A DNA stretch of 7,250 bases from Flavobacteriales bacterium UBA1112 (GCA_002313415.1 DCBH01000083.1:1-7250), one strand, 5' to 3'. Positions 1 to 6,332 are shown, numbered from the stretch's first letter. Made by a program: numbers and translations. The notes: a model not told the origin generated them from the sequence alone.

Positions 1-30
1 TGACTGATTGATTTCGGCAAACCGACGAAT

Positions 31-60
31 TTGTGTTGATGCCTGCTTTGTGTTTCCTTG
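31..60 (+). promoter_or_regulatory. Possible weak promoter for the membrane-protein operon
   Basis: A TTG at 31-33 is followed after 19 bases by TTTCCTTG at 53-60, which lies 5 bases before the ATG at 66. The Bacteroidota housekeeping pattern is TTG, then about 17-23 bases, then TAnnTTTG. The -7 box here has two mismatches at informative positions, so this may be chance. It is listed because the geometry resembles the better boxes found elsewhere in the window. The true promoter could also lie left of the window. Confidence 0.22.
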
Positions 61-65
61 CATCC

Positions 66-860
66 ATGGACACATCCACCTCGCCCATCTCCTCCTCGAC
101 ACGTTGGATCCAAGAAGGCATCTTGGCCTATTGGACCTTGTTTTGGCTGTTGAATGTCATGGACAAAGTCATCGGAGGGGCTCACTTTCTGTGGGTCGGA
201 AGAGATCGCTTCGCTCAATTCCAGAAATACTTTGAATCAGCCGGCCTTGAGTCACCGTGGGTGGCAGATGCCGGACTCGTTGTGGCTGCTGCACTCGAGG
301 TGTTTGCCCTGGTATTTTGCACCGGAGCATGGTATCATTTCCGATCGCACCGTGAAGAAGAGGCGCGAAGCTGGTTTCTTGTTGGAATCCTTTTGACCCT
401 TGGCACATTTACCTTTTTCTCCATCGGTGATCACTGGTTCGGTGACCGCTTTGAACTGCTCGAGCACACGCTATTTTGGTTCATTGCAGCTGTCTCTTGG
501 GTGACCTTTATTCAACTTGAACACGTTGAACTGCCTTCAATTTTTCACCGAATTCCAACAGGCCCCATGTCAATTGCGATTGCACTCATTTTGGTCACGA
601 GCGCTTCCATTTTTTCTTACAACGAGTCTGGCTTTGTAAAACGCACCGCTGCACTCGAAGCTGTGAAAGTCGGTGACCACCTCTACAAGGTGTCATTTCC
701 ATTCCTCGGGGGAAGCACCGTATTTGAAGAAACGCTTCGCCAATTCCAGGAAAATCATCCAGACGAGTTCATTGATCACATCTATACCGTGCCTAAACCT
801 CTCAGGCTAAAAAAGGCTGATGCCCTCATTTTTTACATTTCAACTGACGACACACCATGA
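66..860 (+). CDS. Multi-pass membrane protein of unknown function, first of a tandem paralogous pair
   Basis: This 264-residue protein has no function I recognise. About five hydrophobic segments are visible: near residues 18-36 (containing YWTLFW and VMDKV), 60-82, 100-118, 133-153 and 170-187. A soluble C-terminal part of about 70 residues follows. Landmarks shared with the next gene are FWxLFW-VMDK, LWVG, an intramembrane Glu, FSIxDxxFGDRFxLLEHxLFW, and in the tail FPFL, ENHP/EDHP, IYT and a Lys-rich stretch. The first helix with its basic end and the Glu in the second helix faintly recall DoxX-like proteins, but I would not assign that family. I chose ATG 66 because it places the N-terminus near the first helix, as in the paralog. 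ATG 39 or GTG 33 in the same frame are possible and would add 9 or 11 residues. There is no Shine-Dalgarno. Its stop overlaps the start of the following gene by ATGA, which suggests translational coupling. Confidence 0.85.
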   Translation: MDTSTSPISSSTRWIQEGILAYWTLFWLLNVMDKVIGGAHFLWVGRDRFAQFQKYFESAGLESPWVADAGLVVAAALEVFALVFCTGAWYHFRSHREEEARSWFLVGILLTLGTFTFFSIGDHWFGDRFELLEHTLFWFIAAVSWVTFIQLEHVELPSIFHRIPTGPMSIAIALILVTSASIFSYNESGFVKRTAALEAVKVGDHLYKVSFPFLGGSTVFEETLRQFQENHPDEFIDHIYTVPKPLRLKKADALIFYISTDDTP

Positions 861-1633
861 AAGAGCACAAACTGATGCGAAGCGCCATCTTGTTGTTTTG
901 GACGCTTTTTTGGGGATTGAGCGTGATGGACAAAATCATTCCTGACGTCCAACACCTGTGGGTAGGCAAAGACTTCTTTGCCCTGTTTGTCAAATTTTTT
1001 GCCTCCCTGGGGCTTCAAGACCCTCTCTATGCAACAATTGCACTTGCTGGGGTTTCTGGCTTGGAGGCCCTCAACTTCACGATGTATGGTGCGGCACTTT
1101 GGGCCCTGATGCAAGGCAACGGAGCGAAATCCGAGGCTTGGTTTTTTCGAGGCATCTTCACTTCCATGGGACTCTTTTCGTTGTTTTCAATTGCCGACCA
1201 AGTGTTTGGGGACCGATTTCAACTTTTGGAGCACGGTCTCTTTTGGGTGGTGCTTTTGTGCTCTTGGATCCTGTTCAAATTCTTTGCGTCAGAAACCGAA
1301 CGAACCCTGTCTTTGGGCGCGACCAAGTGGGCCCTCGTGACTGGCTTGTGCCTGACTCTGGCCGCAACATGGTCCATTCGCAACTTTTCCCAATCCACTT
1401 TCGATGCGGGGACAAAGCCTGTTCTTGGCGAGGAAGTGGTGAATGGGATATGGAAATTTGACTTTCCATTTCTGGCAGACAAGGTGGTCTGGGAGCGGAC
1501 CGTCAATGCCTTTGTCGAGGACCACCCTGAGCTTGAAGTCACCTACATCTATACAGGACCCTCCGAACTGAACTCCAAGAAAAAAACCCACCTCCTACTC
1601 TACGTATTTACGCAGGCCAAATCCACCTACTGA
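857..1633 (+). CDS. Multi-pass membrane protein of unknown function, second of a tandem paralogous pair
   Basis: This 258-residue protein is clearly homologous to its upstream neighbour along its whole length. Hydrophobic segments lie near residues 9-28, 57-85, 95-113, 123-143 and 155-172, and a soluble tail spans about 185-258. Conserved features are FWTLFW (14-19), VMDK (23-26), LWVG (34-37), E70 within a helix, and the block around FSIADQVFGDRF and LLEH (110-126). The tail keeps FPFL, EDHP and IYT. The conserved charged residues inside or beside membrane segments (D25, K26, E70, D114, D119, R120, E125, H126) suggest more than a structural role, perhaps transport or redox, but this is inference. 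The start overlaps the stop of the previous gene (ATGA), so the two are almost certainly co-transcribed and may act as a heteromer. The stop codon lies inside the 3' end of the convergent minus-strand gene. Confidence 0.88.
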   Translation: MKEHKLMRSAILLFWTLFWGLSVMDKIIPDVQHLWVGKDFFALFVKFFASLGLQDPLYATIALAGVSGLEALNFTMYGAALWALMQGNGAKSEAWFFRGIFTSMGLFSLFSIADQVFGDRFQLLEHGLFWVVLLCSWILFKFFASETERTLSLGATKWALVTGLCLTLAATWSIRNFSQSTFDAGTKPVLGEEVVNGIWKFDFPFLADKVVWERTVNAFVEDHPELEVTYIYTGPSELNSKKKTHLLLYVFTQAKSTY

Positions 1634-3816
1634 CGCTCTCCAAAAAAGCGTTTTTCTGAGCTGCCGTCGTCAAACAGGAGGAACACCAATTGATTGGACG
1701 GCGTTTTGATTTCTCGGCCGGCAAGGTCAATCATCTTCAGCAGGGTGCGCTGCGCCTGCACGATTTGGACCCCTTCCACCTCTTCTACATCAACCATAAA
1801 CTCTGTCCGTTCAGACAAGCACGGGTTCAAGGAAGACATGGTCCAGTTGTAGTAGAAGTAGTAATAGGTGAATTCATTTTCCCCATCAATGGTGGTTCCA
1901 GTGATGCTCGCCAGGGATCCAACGTCGTACGGAAAATTCACGTCTGCTCCATTGTCATCACGCCAAAGGAAAGGCGCCTCATTGCCAGATCGTATTTGAT
2001 AAGCTTCCCCGGCATCGAGTTCCACATTCAAGTTGAAGACATTTTGACCTTCAGTCAAAACCTGCGTTGCCGAAACCACCAACGTTCCAAAATTGTCGAA
2101 AATTTCAATCGTGTGGGAGCCTCCTTCCTCTGAATACACCTCCACCGATTCGAAAAGCACACTTTGAAAAACATCAAATACCAAACTGTAAGCGTTGTTG
2201 GTATGATGTTGCCCGTTGTCGAAGTCGGGCGCCAGTTTGCCGCCATTGACCTCATATTCTGCATTGGAATGAGACACCCAAACGGATCCATTTTCTGTCA
2301 ACAGCGGCATCGTGTATGTCTCTGAGACAGCCAAGGGGTTCAAAGAGGTTTGCGTCTCAAACCAGAATGAACCTGACTCCGCTGTGAAGGTCACTGGTTC
2401 GACTGTCTGGATGGCCATTTGAGGCAGAGGAGGAGCAATGTCGAAGCACGTGCCGTCATCGATGGTCGCTTCAGCAGCATAATTGCAAGCATCCTCGTCG
2501 GTGCAACCCACGCAAAACAGCTCCGCTCCTTCGCACTCGCCGCAGACATTGAATGCAATGCAGGATCCATCGTCCTCGACAGCCTCGGAGTCATAGTTGC
2601 AGGCCGCTTCATCCATGCATCCAAAATTGATGATGGTGTCCGAAAGCTGGACAAAGAATACGCCTTCTTCAATGTGGGTTACGGCGATGACCCCCGAGGG
2701 GAAATATGGATAATTGGACCACGAACCATTGAATTGAGGCGCATCGTTGGAAGGATACACATCGAAAAATGCCACCTCATCAAGCTCGCCATTCTCAATG
2801 TCAGACAAATCGAGGACGCGAAGCCCTGCGCGATAATTTGACTGATACATGAGTGTATCCAACACGTACATGTTGTGATCGATGGCGGACGATTCACTCA
2901 CGAATGTGCCAATGAGCGCAGGGTCCGTAAGGTCGCTCACATCCCATATGAACGTCGTCGTATTTACTCCGTAGTCCTGCTCATCGAGCTCGTCGTTGCT
3001 CATGAAAAAGCGCTGATCTTCAGTAAGCCAGCCCTGATGAGTGTAGCTCGATCCCGCGTACCCTGAAGAGCTTATCATGGTGGCGTCGGTTGGGTCCGTT
3101 ACATCGACAATCGTCACTGTATTTTCATTGCAACAAAACGCAACTTCCCGTCCGAAGTAGTTCTCATCGGGGCCCGAATAAGTGACTACTTGGGCGTCGT
3201 GAGTATACCCATCTTCCGCGAAGTCACCGATGAGCGTGGGGTTGAGGGGATCGCTGATGTCTAAGATGTGGAGCCCCCCGTCGAACGTGGATGTTCCGAC
3301 GCCGTAGGCGCGTGCCGTGTTTTCGTTGATCACGATGTTGTGGGCATTCCCCCAACCCGTGTAAAGGGCATCCGCCTCAATTTCTTGGGGTGGATTTTCG
3401 ATGGTGCCAAGTTGAGTCAAATCCACCACTTGCATGCCGTGACCACTTGCCTCCGACACAATGAATGCATGGTTGTCATAGACTTTGACATCTCGCCAAA
3501 GGGAAGACACGGTGTTGGTCGGCAAATTGGCGATGACCACGGGGTTGACTGGATCAGAAATGTCGATGAAGGTCGTTCCGTTGGATCTTCCCAGGATGAC
3601 ATACTCTGAATTGTCTGAGGGATCGACCCAGCCCCAAATGTCATTCATGTCTCCTCCGCCCACTTCGTCATTGGAGAGGAAACCCATGAGATTGATGTTT
3701 TGGCATGGATACCCTCCAGCGAGACCATCCACACATGGAATTTGTGCAAAGGCGAACGGGACGGCTAGAGCCAAGCTCACGAAGGTGAGTGCAAAACGAT
3801 TCAATTTTTGGTGCAT
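1627..3816 (-). CDS. Secreted choice-of-anchor B family protein with LVIVD-type repeats and T9SS sorting tail
   Basis: The protein has 729 residues from the chosen start. Residues 1-24 form a typical signal peptide: basic n-region HQKLNR, hydrophobic core, and AFA before Gln25. Residues from about 40 to 395 hold at least five beta-propeller-like repeats of the form hxDISDPxNPxxIG (for example FIDISDPVNP at 83-92, and later ILDISDPLNP and WDVSDLTDP), typical of the LVIVD/choice-of-anchor B family. Two Cys-rich repeats follow, residues 399-419 and 437-457, each of the form GCxDExACNYxxEAxxDDGxC and linked by a CxxC-rich spacer. A beta-rich region spans about 465-690. The C-terminal 39 residues (LLKMIDLAGRE ... 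DDGSSEKRFF) match the type A T9SS sorting signal, so the product should be exported and cell-surface anchored or released. Its ligand is unknown. The reading frame stays open 23 codons further upstream, but that N-terminus would bury the signal peptide. A -7 box 4 bases upstream also supports ATG 3816. The stop overlaps the end of the convergent operon by 7 bp. Confidence 0.93.
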   Translation of the reverse strand: MHQKLNRFALTFVSLALAVPFAFAQIPCVDGLAGGYPCQNINLMGFLSNDEVGGGDMNDIWGWVDPSDNSEYVILGRSNGTTFIDISDPVNPVVIANLPTNTVSSLWRDVKVYDNHAFIVSEASGHGMQVVDLTQLGTIENPPQEIEADALYTGWGNAHNIVINENTARAYGVGTSTFDGGLHILDISDPLNPTLIGDFAEDGYTHDAQVVTYSGPDENYFGREVAFCCNENTVTIVDVTDPTDATMISSSGYAGSSYTHQGWLTEDQRFFMSNDELDEQDYGVNTTTFIWDVSDLTDPALIGTFVSESSAIDHNMYVLDTLMYQSNYRAGLRVLDLSDIENGELDEVAFFDVYPSNDAPQFNGSWSNYPYFPSGVIAVTHIEEGVFFVQLSDTIINFGCMDEAACNYDSEAVEDDGSCIAFNVCGECEGAELFCVGCTDEDACNYAAEATIDDGTCFDIAPPLPQMAIQTVEPVTFTAESGSFWFETQTSLNPLAVSETYTMPLLTENGSVWVSHSNAEYEVNGGKLAPDFDNGQHHTNNAYSLVFDVFQSVLFESVEVYSEEGGSHTIEIFDNFGTLVVSATQVLTEGQNVFNLNVELDAGEAYQIRSGNEAPFLWRDDNGADVNFPYDVGSLASITGTTIDGENEFTYYYFYYNWTMSSLNPCLSERTEFMVDVEEVEGVQIVQAQRTLLKMIDLAGREIKTPSNQLVFLLFDDGSSEKRFFGERQ
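1633..1655 (+). terminator. Candidate intrinsic terminator of the membrane-protein operon
   Basis: Immediately after the operon's stop codon, ACGCT (1633-1637) can pair with AGCGT (1647-1651) around a 9-base loop, and a T run covers 1651-1655. The stem is short (5 bp plus one possible wobble), so the call is moderate. The element lies inside the last codons of the convergent minus-strand gene, where the same bases encode its Lys-Arg-Phe-Phe ending. On the minus strand the hairpin is not followed by a T run, so it would act on plus-strand transcripts only. Confidence 0.4.
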
Positions 3817-3820
3817 GGGC

Positions 3821-3828
3821 CAAAGGTA
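3821..3828 (-). promoter_or_regulatory. TAnnTTTG -7 promoter box of the secreted-protein gene
   Basis: Read on the minus strand, TACCTTTG is an exact match to the Bacteroidota -7 consensus TAnnTTTG and ends 4 bases before the ATG at 3816. A possible -33 element, ATG instead of TTG, lies 21 bases upstream. Transcription would begin at or very near the start codon, giving a leaderless or nearly leaderless mRNA. No Shine-Dalgarno is present. The rest of the upstream region (3829-3945) shows nothing else recognisable. Confidence 0.55.
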
Positions 3829-3945
3829 AGGGGGCGGCATGGGAGCGAGCATCTGAAAAGACATGGCCGGCACGAAAGGGTACAAGGCTCATGGAATACG
3901 AAAGGCCGGTTATTCACAACAACTTGATTGCGTGAGCTTTTTCCC

Positions 3946-3977
3946 AAAAAGAAAGCCCCACACTTTCGTGCGGGGCT
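3946..3977 (-). terminator. Intrinsic terminator after tRNA-His
   Basis: On the minus strand, 10 bases downstream of the tRNA, AGCCCCGCAC (3977-3968) pairs with GTGTGGGGCT (3963-3954). The stem is 10 bp with one G-U wobble and a GAAA tetraloop, followed by TTCTTTTT (3953-3946). On the plus strand the wobble becomes an A-C mismatch and no T tract follows, so the terminator is directional. It ends transcription of the single-gene tRNA unit and separates it from the secreted-protein gene. Confidence 0.88.
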
Positions 3978-3986
3978 CATTGAGTG

Positions 3987-4061
3987 GGTGGCTAATGGGA
4001 TTTGAACCCACGACCCTCGGCACCACAAACCGATGCTCTAACCAACTGAGCTATAGCCACC
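3987..4061 (-). tRNA. tRNA-His (GTG anticodon)
   Basis: A complete cloverleaf can be read on the minus strand. The acceptor stem is GTGGCTA/TAGCCAC, the D arm GCTC-AGTTGGTTA-GAGC, the anticodon stem TCGGT/GCCGA with loop TTGTGGT (anticodon GTG, reading CAC/CAT), and the T arm GTGGG-TTCAAAT-CCCAT. Identity is confirmed by the extra encoded G at position -1 (4061) facing C73 (3987), the hallmark of bacterial tRNA-His. The 3' CCA is not encoded, so it must be added after transcription. The gene stands alone between its own promoter and terminator. Confidence 0.97.
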
Positions 4062-4102
4062 GTAAACCTCCTGTTGAGCCACAATGGACTGTAGAGGGAG
4101 CG

Positions 4103-4110
4103 CAAAGATA
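4103..4110 (-). promoter_or_regulatory. TAnnTTTG -7 promoter box of tRNA-His
   Basis: Minus-strand TATCTTTG matches the Bacteroidota -7 consensus exactly, with its last base 42 positions upstream of the tRNA 5' end. A CTG, one mismatch to the -33 TTG, lies 18 bases further upstream. The resulting precursor would have a 5' leader of roughly 35 bases for RNase P to remove. The box shares a 106-bp divergent region with the glycosyltransferase promoter. Confidence 0.6.
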
Positions 4111-4155
4111 TTTAAGTTGTCCCAATGTCAGGTGCTTCCCTTGGTGACTTCTTTA

Positions 4156-4163
4156 GACCTTTG
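4156..4163 (+). promoter_or_regulatory. Near-consensus -7 promoter box of the glycosyltransferase gene
   Basis: GACCTTTG differs from TAnnTTTG only at the first base and ends exactly 4 bases before the ATG at 4168, the same spacing as at two other genes in this window. A GTG in place of the -33 TTG lies 21 bases upstream. It predicts a transcript starting at or next to the start codon. There is no Shine-Dalgarno. Confidence 0.45.
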
Positions 4164-4167
4164 ATTC

Positions 4168-5391
4168 ATGAGTTCACGACTCAAAATTCTTCACGTTGCA
4201 AGTTGGTATCCCTCCGAAGTGCACCTCAGCCTTGGAAACTTTGTTGAGCGACACATTGAGGCGGTCGCAAAGGTTTGTGACGTGGAAGTGTGGGCACCCA
4301 TTCCCGTCAAAGGTTCAATGAGCAACATTTTGAAAATGCGGAAGAAGAATGGGACGGAGATTCGTGAAATGCATGGACAAACGTGGACCGTGCGTCGTCT
4401 GTATCACGAAGCCACAAGACCGCAATTGGTCGGAGTCGCCCGTTCGATGGCAAGTGTTGCATCCAATATGGATTGGACACCGGATGTCGTGCACGTGCAC
4501 GTCTCTCATCCTGCTGGCTCCTCTGCGGTGGCTTGGGCTCATAAGTGGAAGGTCCCCGTGGTATTGACGGAACATTGGACTGCCTACCACGACTTCAAAT
4601 CAGTGCCGTGGTGGCGTCGCCGGGTGATTCGAGACGTACTAAAGCGTACTGATGCCGTATGTCCAGTGAGTGAAGATTTGGGCGAGGCGATGACCATTGC
4701 CGCACCTGGCATGGATGCTTCCGTGCATGTGGTTCCCAACGTTGTAGACACCGATATTTTCAAGCCTGCGACCTTAGAGACCCTTGCTGGTGTGCCTGTA
4801 GGCCACGCGCGAAGACGGATGGAAAAACATGCCCCTGAACGCATTCTTCACGTCAGCTCGATGAATGACGATCAAAAAAACATTGCCGGTCTCCTGGCTG
4901 CGCTCGCCCCCATCTTTGACCAAAACAAAAAGCTGAAAGCCACCTTCGTGGGTGGAGAAAAAGCTGGCCTCGAAAGCTACAAGTCGTGGGTCAACGACCA
5001 CGGACTGACAGACCACATTTCCTTCACCGGCCCTTTGAATACTGAAGAAGTTGTCAAACACATGCAAAGGCATGACGTACTCGTTTTAAACAGCCGGAAA
5101 GAAAATTTTCCTTGCGTGATTCCTGAAGCTTGGGCATGTGGCCTTCCGATCATGAGTACCGATGTCGGTGGCATCAAGGAGCACCTCTCCCCTGGCTTGA
5201 GTGAACGGGGATTTCTGCTCCCCAAAGATGCCACTGCGACAGATTGGATGAATGCCTGGAATCAAGTGAGACAGGCCTCTTGGTCGACAGACAAATTGAG
5301 GGATTACGCCAAGAAGCACTTCAGCCCAGGGGCCGTGGGGGCTTCCTACAACAAAGTGTATCAGACGGTTTTGGCTTCAAGATTGACTTGA
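4168..5391 (+). CDS. Glycosyltransferase family 4 (GT-B fold)
   Basis: This 407-residue protein has the length and two-domain layout of retaining GT4 enzymes, which transfer a sugar from an activated donor. The N-terminal acceptor domain begins with ILHVASWYPS (7-16) and GNFVERHIEAVA, includes HVHVSHPAG (109-117) and then TEHW (134-137). The donor-binding domain starts near residue 224 (ERILHVSSMNDDQKN) and contains the EX7E motif with E312 and E320 inside ENFPCVIPEAWACGLP, followed by STDVGG. The protein has no signal peptide and is probably cytoplasmic or peripheral at the inner membrane, in surface polysaccharide or glycoconjugate synthesis. Substrates cannot be read from the sequence. It is next to bshB1, but its N-terminus is not that of BshA (which begins with a GGSGVVATELG-like loop), so I do not link it to bacillithiol. 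It is transcribed divergently from tRNA-His and converges on bshB1 with 27 bp between the stops. Confidence 0.92.
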   Translation: MSSRLKILHVASWYPSEVHLSLGNFVERHIEAVAKVCDVEVWAPIPVKGSMSNILKMRKKNGTEIREMHGQTWTVRRLYHEATRPQLVGVARSMASVASNMDWTPDVVHVHVSHPAGSSAVAWAHKWKVPVVLTEHWTAYHDFKSVPWWRRRVIRDVLKRTDAVCPVSEDLGEAMTIAAPGMDASVHVVPNVVDTDIFKPATLETLAGVPVGHARRRMEKHAPERILHVSSMNDDQKNIAGLLAALAPIFDQNKKLKATFVGGEKAGLESYKSWVNDHGLTDHISFTGPLNTEEVVKHMQRHDVLVLNSRKENFPCVIPEAWACGLPIMSTDVGGIKEHLSPGLSERGFLLPKDATATDWMNAWNQVRQASWSTDKLRDYAKKHFSPGAVGASYNKVYQTVLASRLT

Positions 5392-5418
5392 AATCGACCT
5401 TCAATCAACTTGAAGCTG
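5372..5418. terminator. Long shared hairpin between convergent genes, terminator-like
   Basis: Bases 5374-5381 (GCTTCAAG) pair with 5409-5416, 5383-5386 (TTGA) with 5405-5408, and 5388-5392 (TTGAA) with 5400-5404. This gives 17 bp interrupted by single-base bulges at 5382 and 5387, with a 7-base loop. Two further G-T wobbles extend the base. The hairpin covers the stop codon of the glycosyltransferase gene and ends one base short of the bshB1 stop. It can form in both transcripts. Neither strand has a T tract after it, so it is not a standard intrinsic terminator. It may define or protect mRNA 3' ends. Confidence 0.5.
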
Positions 5419-6165
5419 TCACATCAAATCCAAGAGCGAATCAGTCCCGATTGGTCGCCGAACCTCGAACCCCTCGCCGTGCAAAAAGCCAGCGGGACGC
5501 CCGAAGGAAATCGCTCTGCCCCTCACATGGTCGAGAAACTCGGGAGAGCTGATGGGCGTATCTGGTTCCTTTGAATTGGGGTCATGAAACTGCGAGCCAT
5601 AGGCCAGGATTGCTTCAAATTTGGTGGCGAGGTGCCCTGTGACGTTCACGACAACATCTGGAGTGCGGTCGTAATCTTGAATGTAGTGATAGACGGTTCG
5701 GGGGCGGAACGCCGGTTCGGGCGCATCCTTGGTGCCCGTCACGACTTTGGTAAGTCCCGAGAGGAATGCAGCACGTGCCACAAGATCAGCACCACGACCA
5801 TGATCAGGATGTCTGTCGTTCATAGCATTTGCCAACACAACAGCAGGCCGCAAGCGTCGAATCGCTGATATGACCTGACGTAAACTGGCATCATCCACTG
5901 AAAAGAACCCATCCGCAAGTTTCAAGTTTTCGCGGTACACGACCCCTAGAATCGCTGCCGATGCAGCAGCCTCCTGATCTCGAATTTCCGCAGAACCCCG
6001 AGTCCCCAACTCGCCTCGAGTCAAATCCACGATGGCGCATCGCTTTCCTTGTGATGCCAGCTTGGCCAGCGTCCCGCCTGCAGACAATTCCACATCATCG
6101 GGGTGAGCTCCAAAAGCCAAAAGATCTAACGGTTCTTGAGAATTCGAGAAGGTTTGCTGAGCCAT
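5419..6165 (-). CDS. bshB1: BshB1, bacillithiol biosynthesis deacetylase (PIG-L/LmbE fold)
   Basis: This 248-residue PIG-L/LmbE zinc hydrolase is predicted to remove the acetyl group from GlcNAc-malate, giving GlcN-malate, the second step in bacillithiol synthesis in the cytoplasm. The metal site is intact: AHPDD at 20-24 supplies H21, D23 (general base) and D24, and HPDH at 119-122 supplies the remaining histidines. The BshB1-specific blocks are present too: DLTRGELGTRGSAEIRDQEA (47-66), ENLKLADGFF, VYHYIQ, AILAYGSQF and SKEPDTPISS. Length fits the family. The frame is open 12 codons upstream, but M13 of that longer version is preferred because family members begin shortly before LDxLAFGAHPDD and because a -7 box lies 4 bases before it. 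bshA and bshC are not in the window. It converges with the glycosyltransferase and diverges from crtI. Confidence 0.93.
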   Translation of the reverse strand: MAQQTFSNSQEPLDLLAFGAHPDDVELSAGGTLAKLASQGKRCAIVDLTRGELGTRGSAEIRDQEAAASAAILGVVYRENLKLADGFFSVDDASLRQVISAIRRLRPAVVLANAMNDRHPDHGRGADLVARAAFLSGLTKVVTGTKDAPEPAFRPRTVYHYIQDYDRTPDVVVNVTGHLATKFEAILAYGSQFHDPNSKEPDTPISSPEFLDHVRGRAISFGRPAGFLHGEGFEVRRPIGTDSLLDLM

Positions 6166-6169
6166 GCCA

Positions 6170-6177
6170 CAAAGGTA
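6170..6177 (-). promoter_or_regulatory. TAnnTTTG -7 promoter box of bshB1
   Basis: Minus-strand TACCTTTG matches TAnnTTTG exactly and ends 4 bases before the ATG at 6165. A TTG lies 21 bases upstream, giving a complete -33/-7 pair for Bacteroidota. The box is identical in sequence and spacing to that of the secreted-protein gene at 3821-3828, and it again predicts a leaderless or nearly leaderless mRNA. Confidence 0.62.
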
Positions 6178-6277
6178 GTCGGGCAAAGGATGACAGCGCA
6201 ACCAGAACTCGTTCTCAAAATTAATTCACTCATTCCCCATTCAAGGCGTCTTATTCCACCTATCTTCAGGGCGGTGA

Positions 6278-6317
6278 TGGTTGAACAACGTCCCCATGAG
6301 AGTGGTTGTTCTAACCA
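6278..6317 (+). promoter_or_regulatory. Inverted repeat in the crtI leader (possible operator or RNA switch)
   Basis: TGGTTGAACAAC (6278-6289) is complementary to GTTGTTCTAACCA (6305-6317) over 12 bp, with one bulged T at 6312 and a 15-base loop. An alternative hairpin, GTGGTT (6302-6307) with AACCAC (6313-6318), shares the second arm and excludes the first structure. The crtI start is 15 bases downstream. No convincing TAnnTTTG box was found for crtI; TATCTTCA at 6261-6268 is a poor match. The remaining leader (6178-6277) shows nothing else on the plus strand. Confidence 0.5.
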
Positions 6318-6332
6318 CCAAAACGAATCCCA

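Noticed and set aside
1575..1626. Possible terminator for the secreted-protein gene: a TGCGTA/TACGTA hairpin and a T run on the minus strand inside the upstream operon.
   Set aside because: The stem is short with a wobble, and the T run lies about 14 bases away from it, so the geometry does not fit an intrinsic terminator.
1690..2133. Plus-strand open frame of 147 codons opposite the secreted-protein gene.
   Set aside because: It is antisense to the beta-rich and sorting regions, which have clear family motifs. The frame shows no domain and no start signals.
3817..3885. N-terminal extension of the secreted protein to the ATG at 3885.
   Set aside because: It would add 23 residues rich in Pro and Met before a perfect signal peptide, and would place the -7 box within the coding region.
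3829..3945. Intergenic stretch between the secreted-protein promoter and the tRNA terminator, checked for small genes or an RNA.
   Set aside because: No open frame with convincing start or composition, no strong hairpin and no second promoter box could be found.
5374..5416. The repeated TTCAAG/CTTGAA words, first read as two separate small hairpins or a short repeat array.
   Set aside because: They are better explained as the two arms of one long hairpin, since pairing is more extensive (17 bp) in that form. There are too few copies and no spacers for an array.
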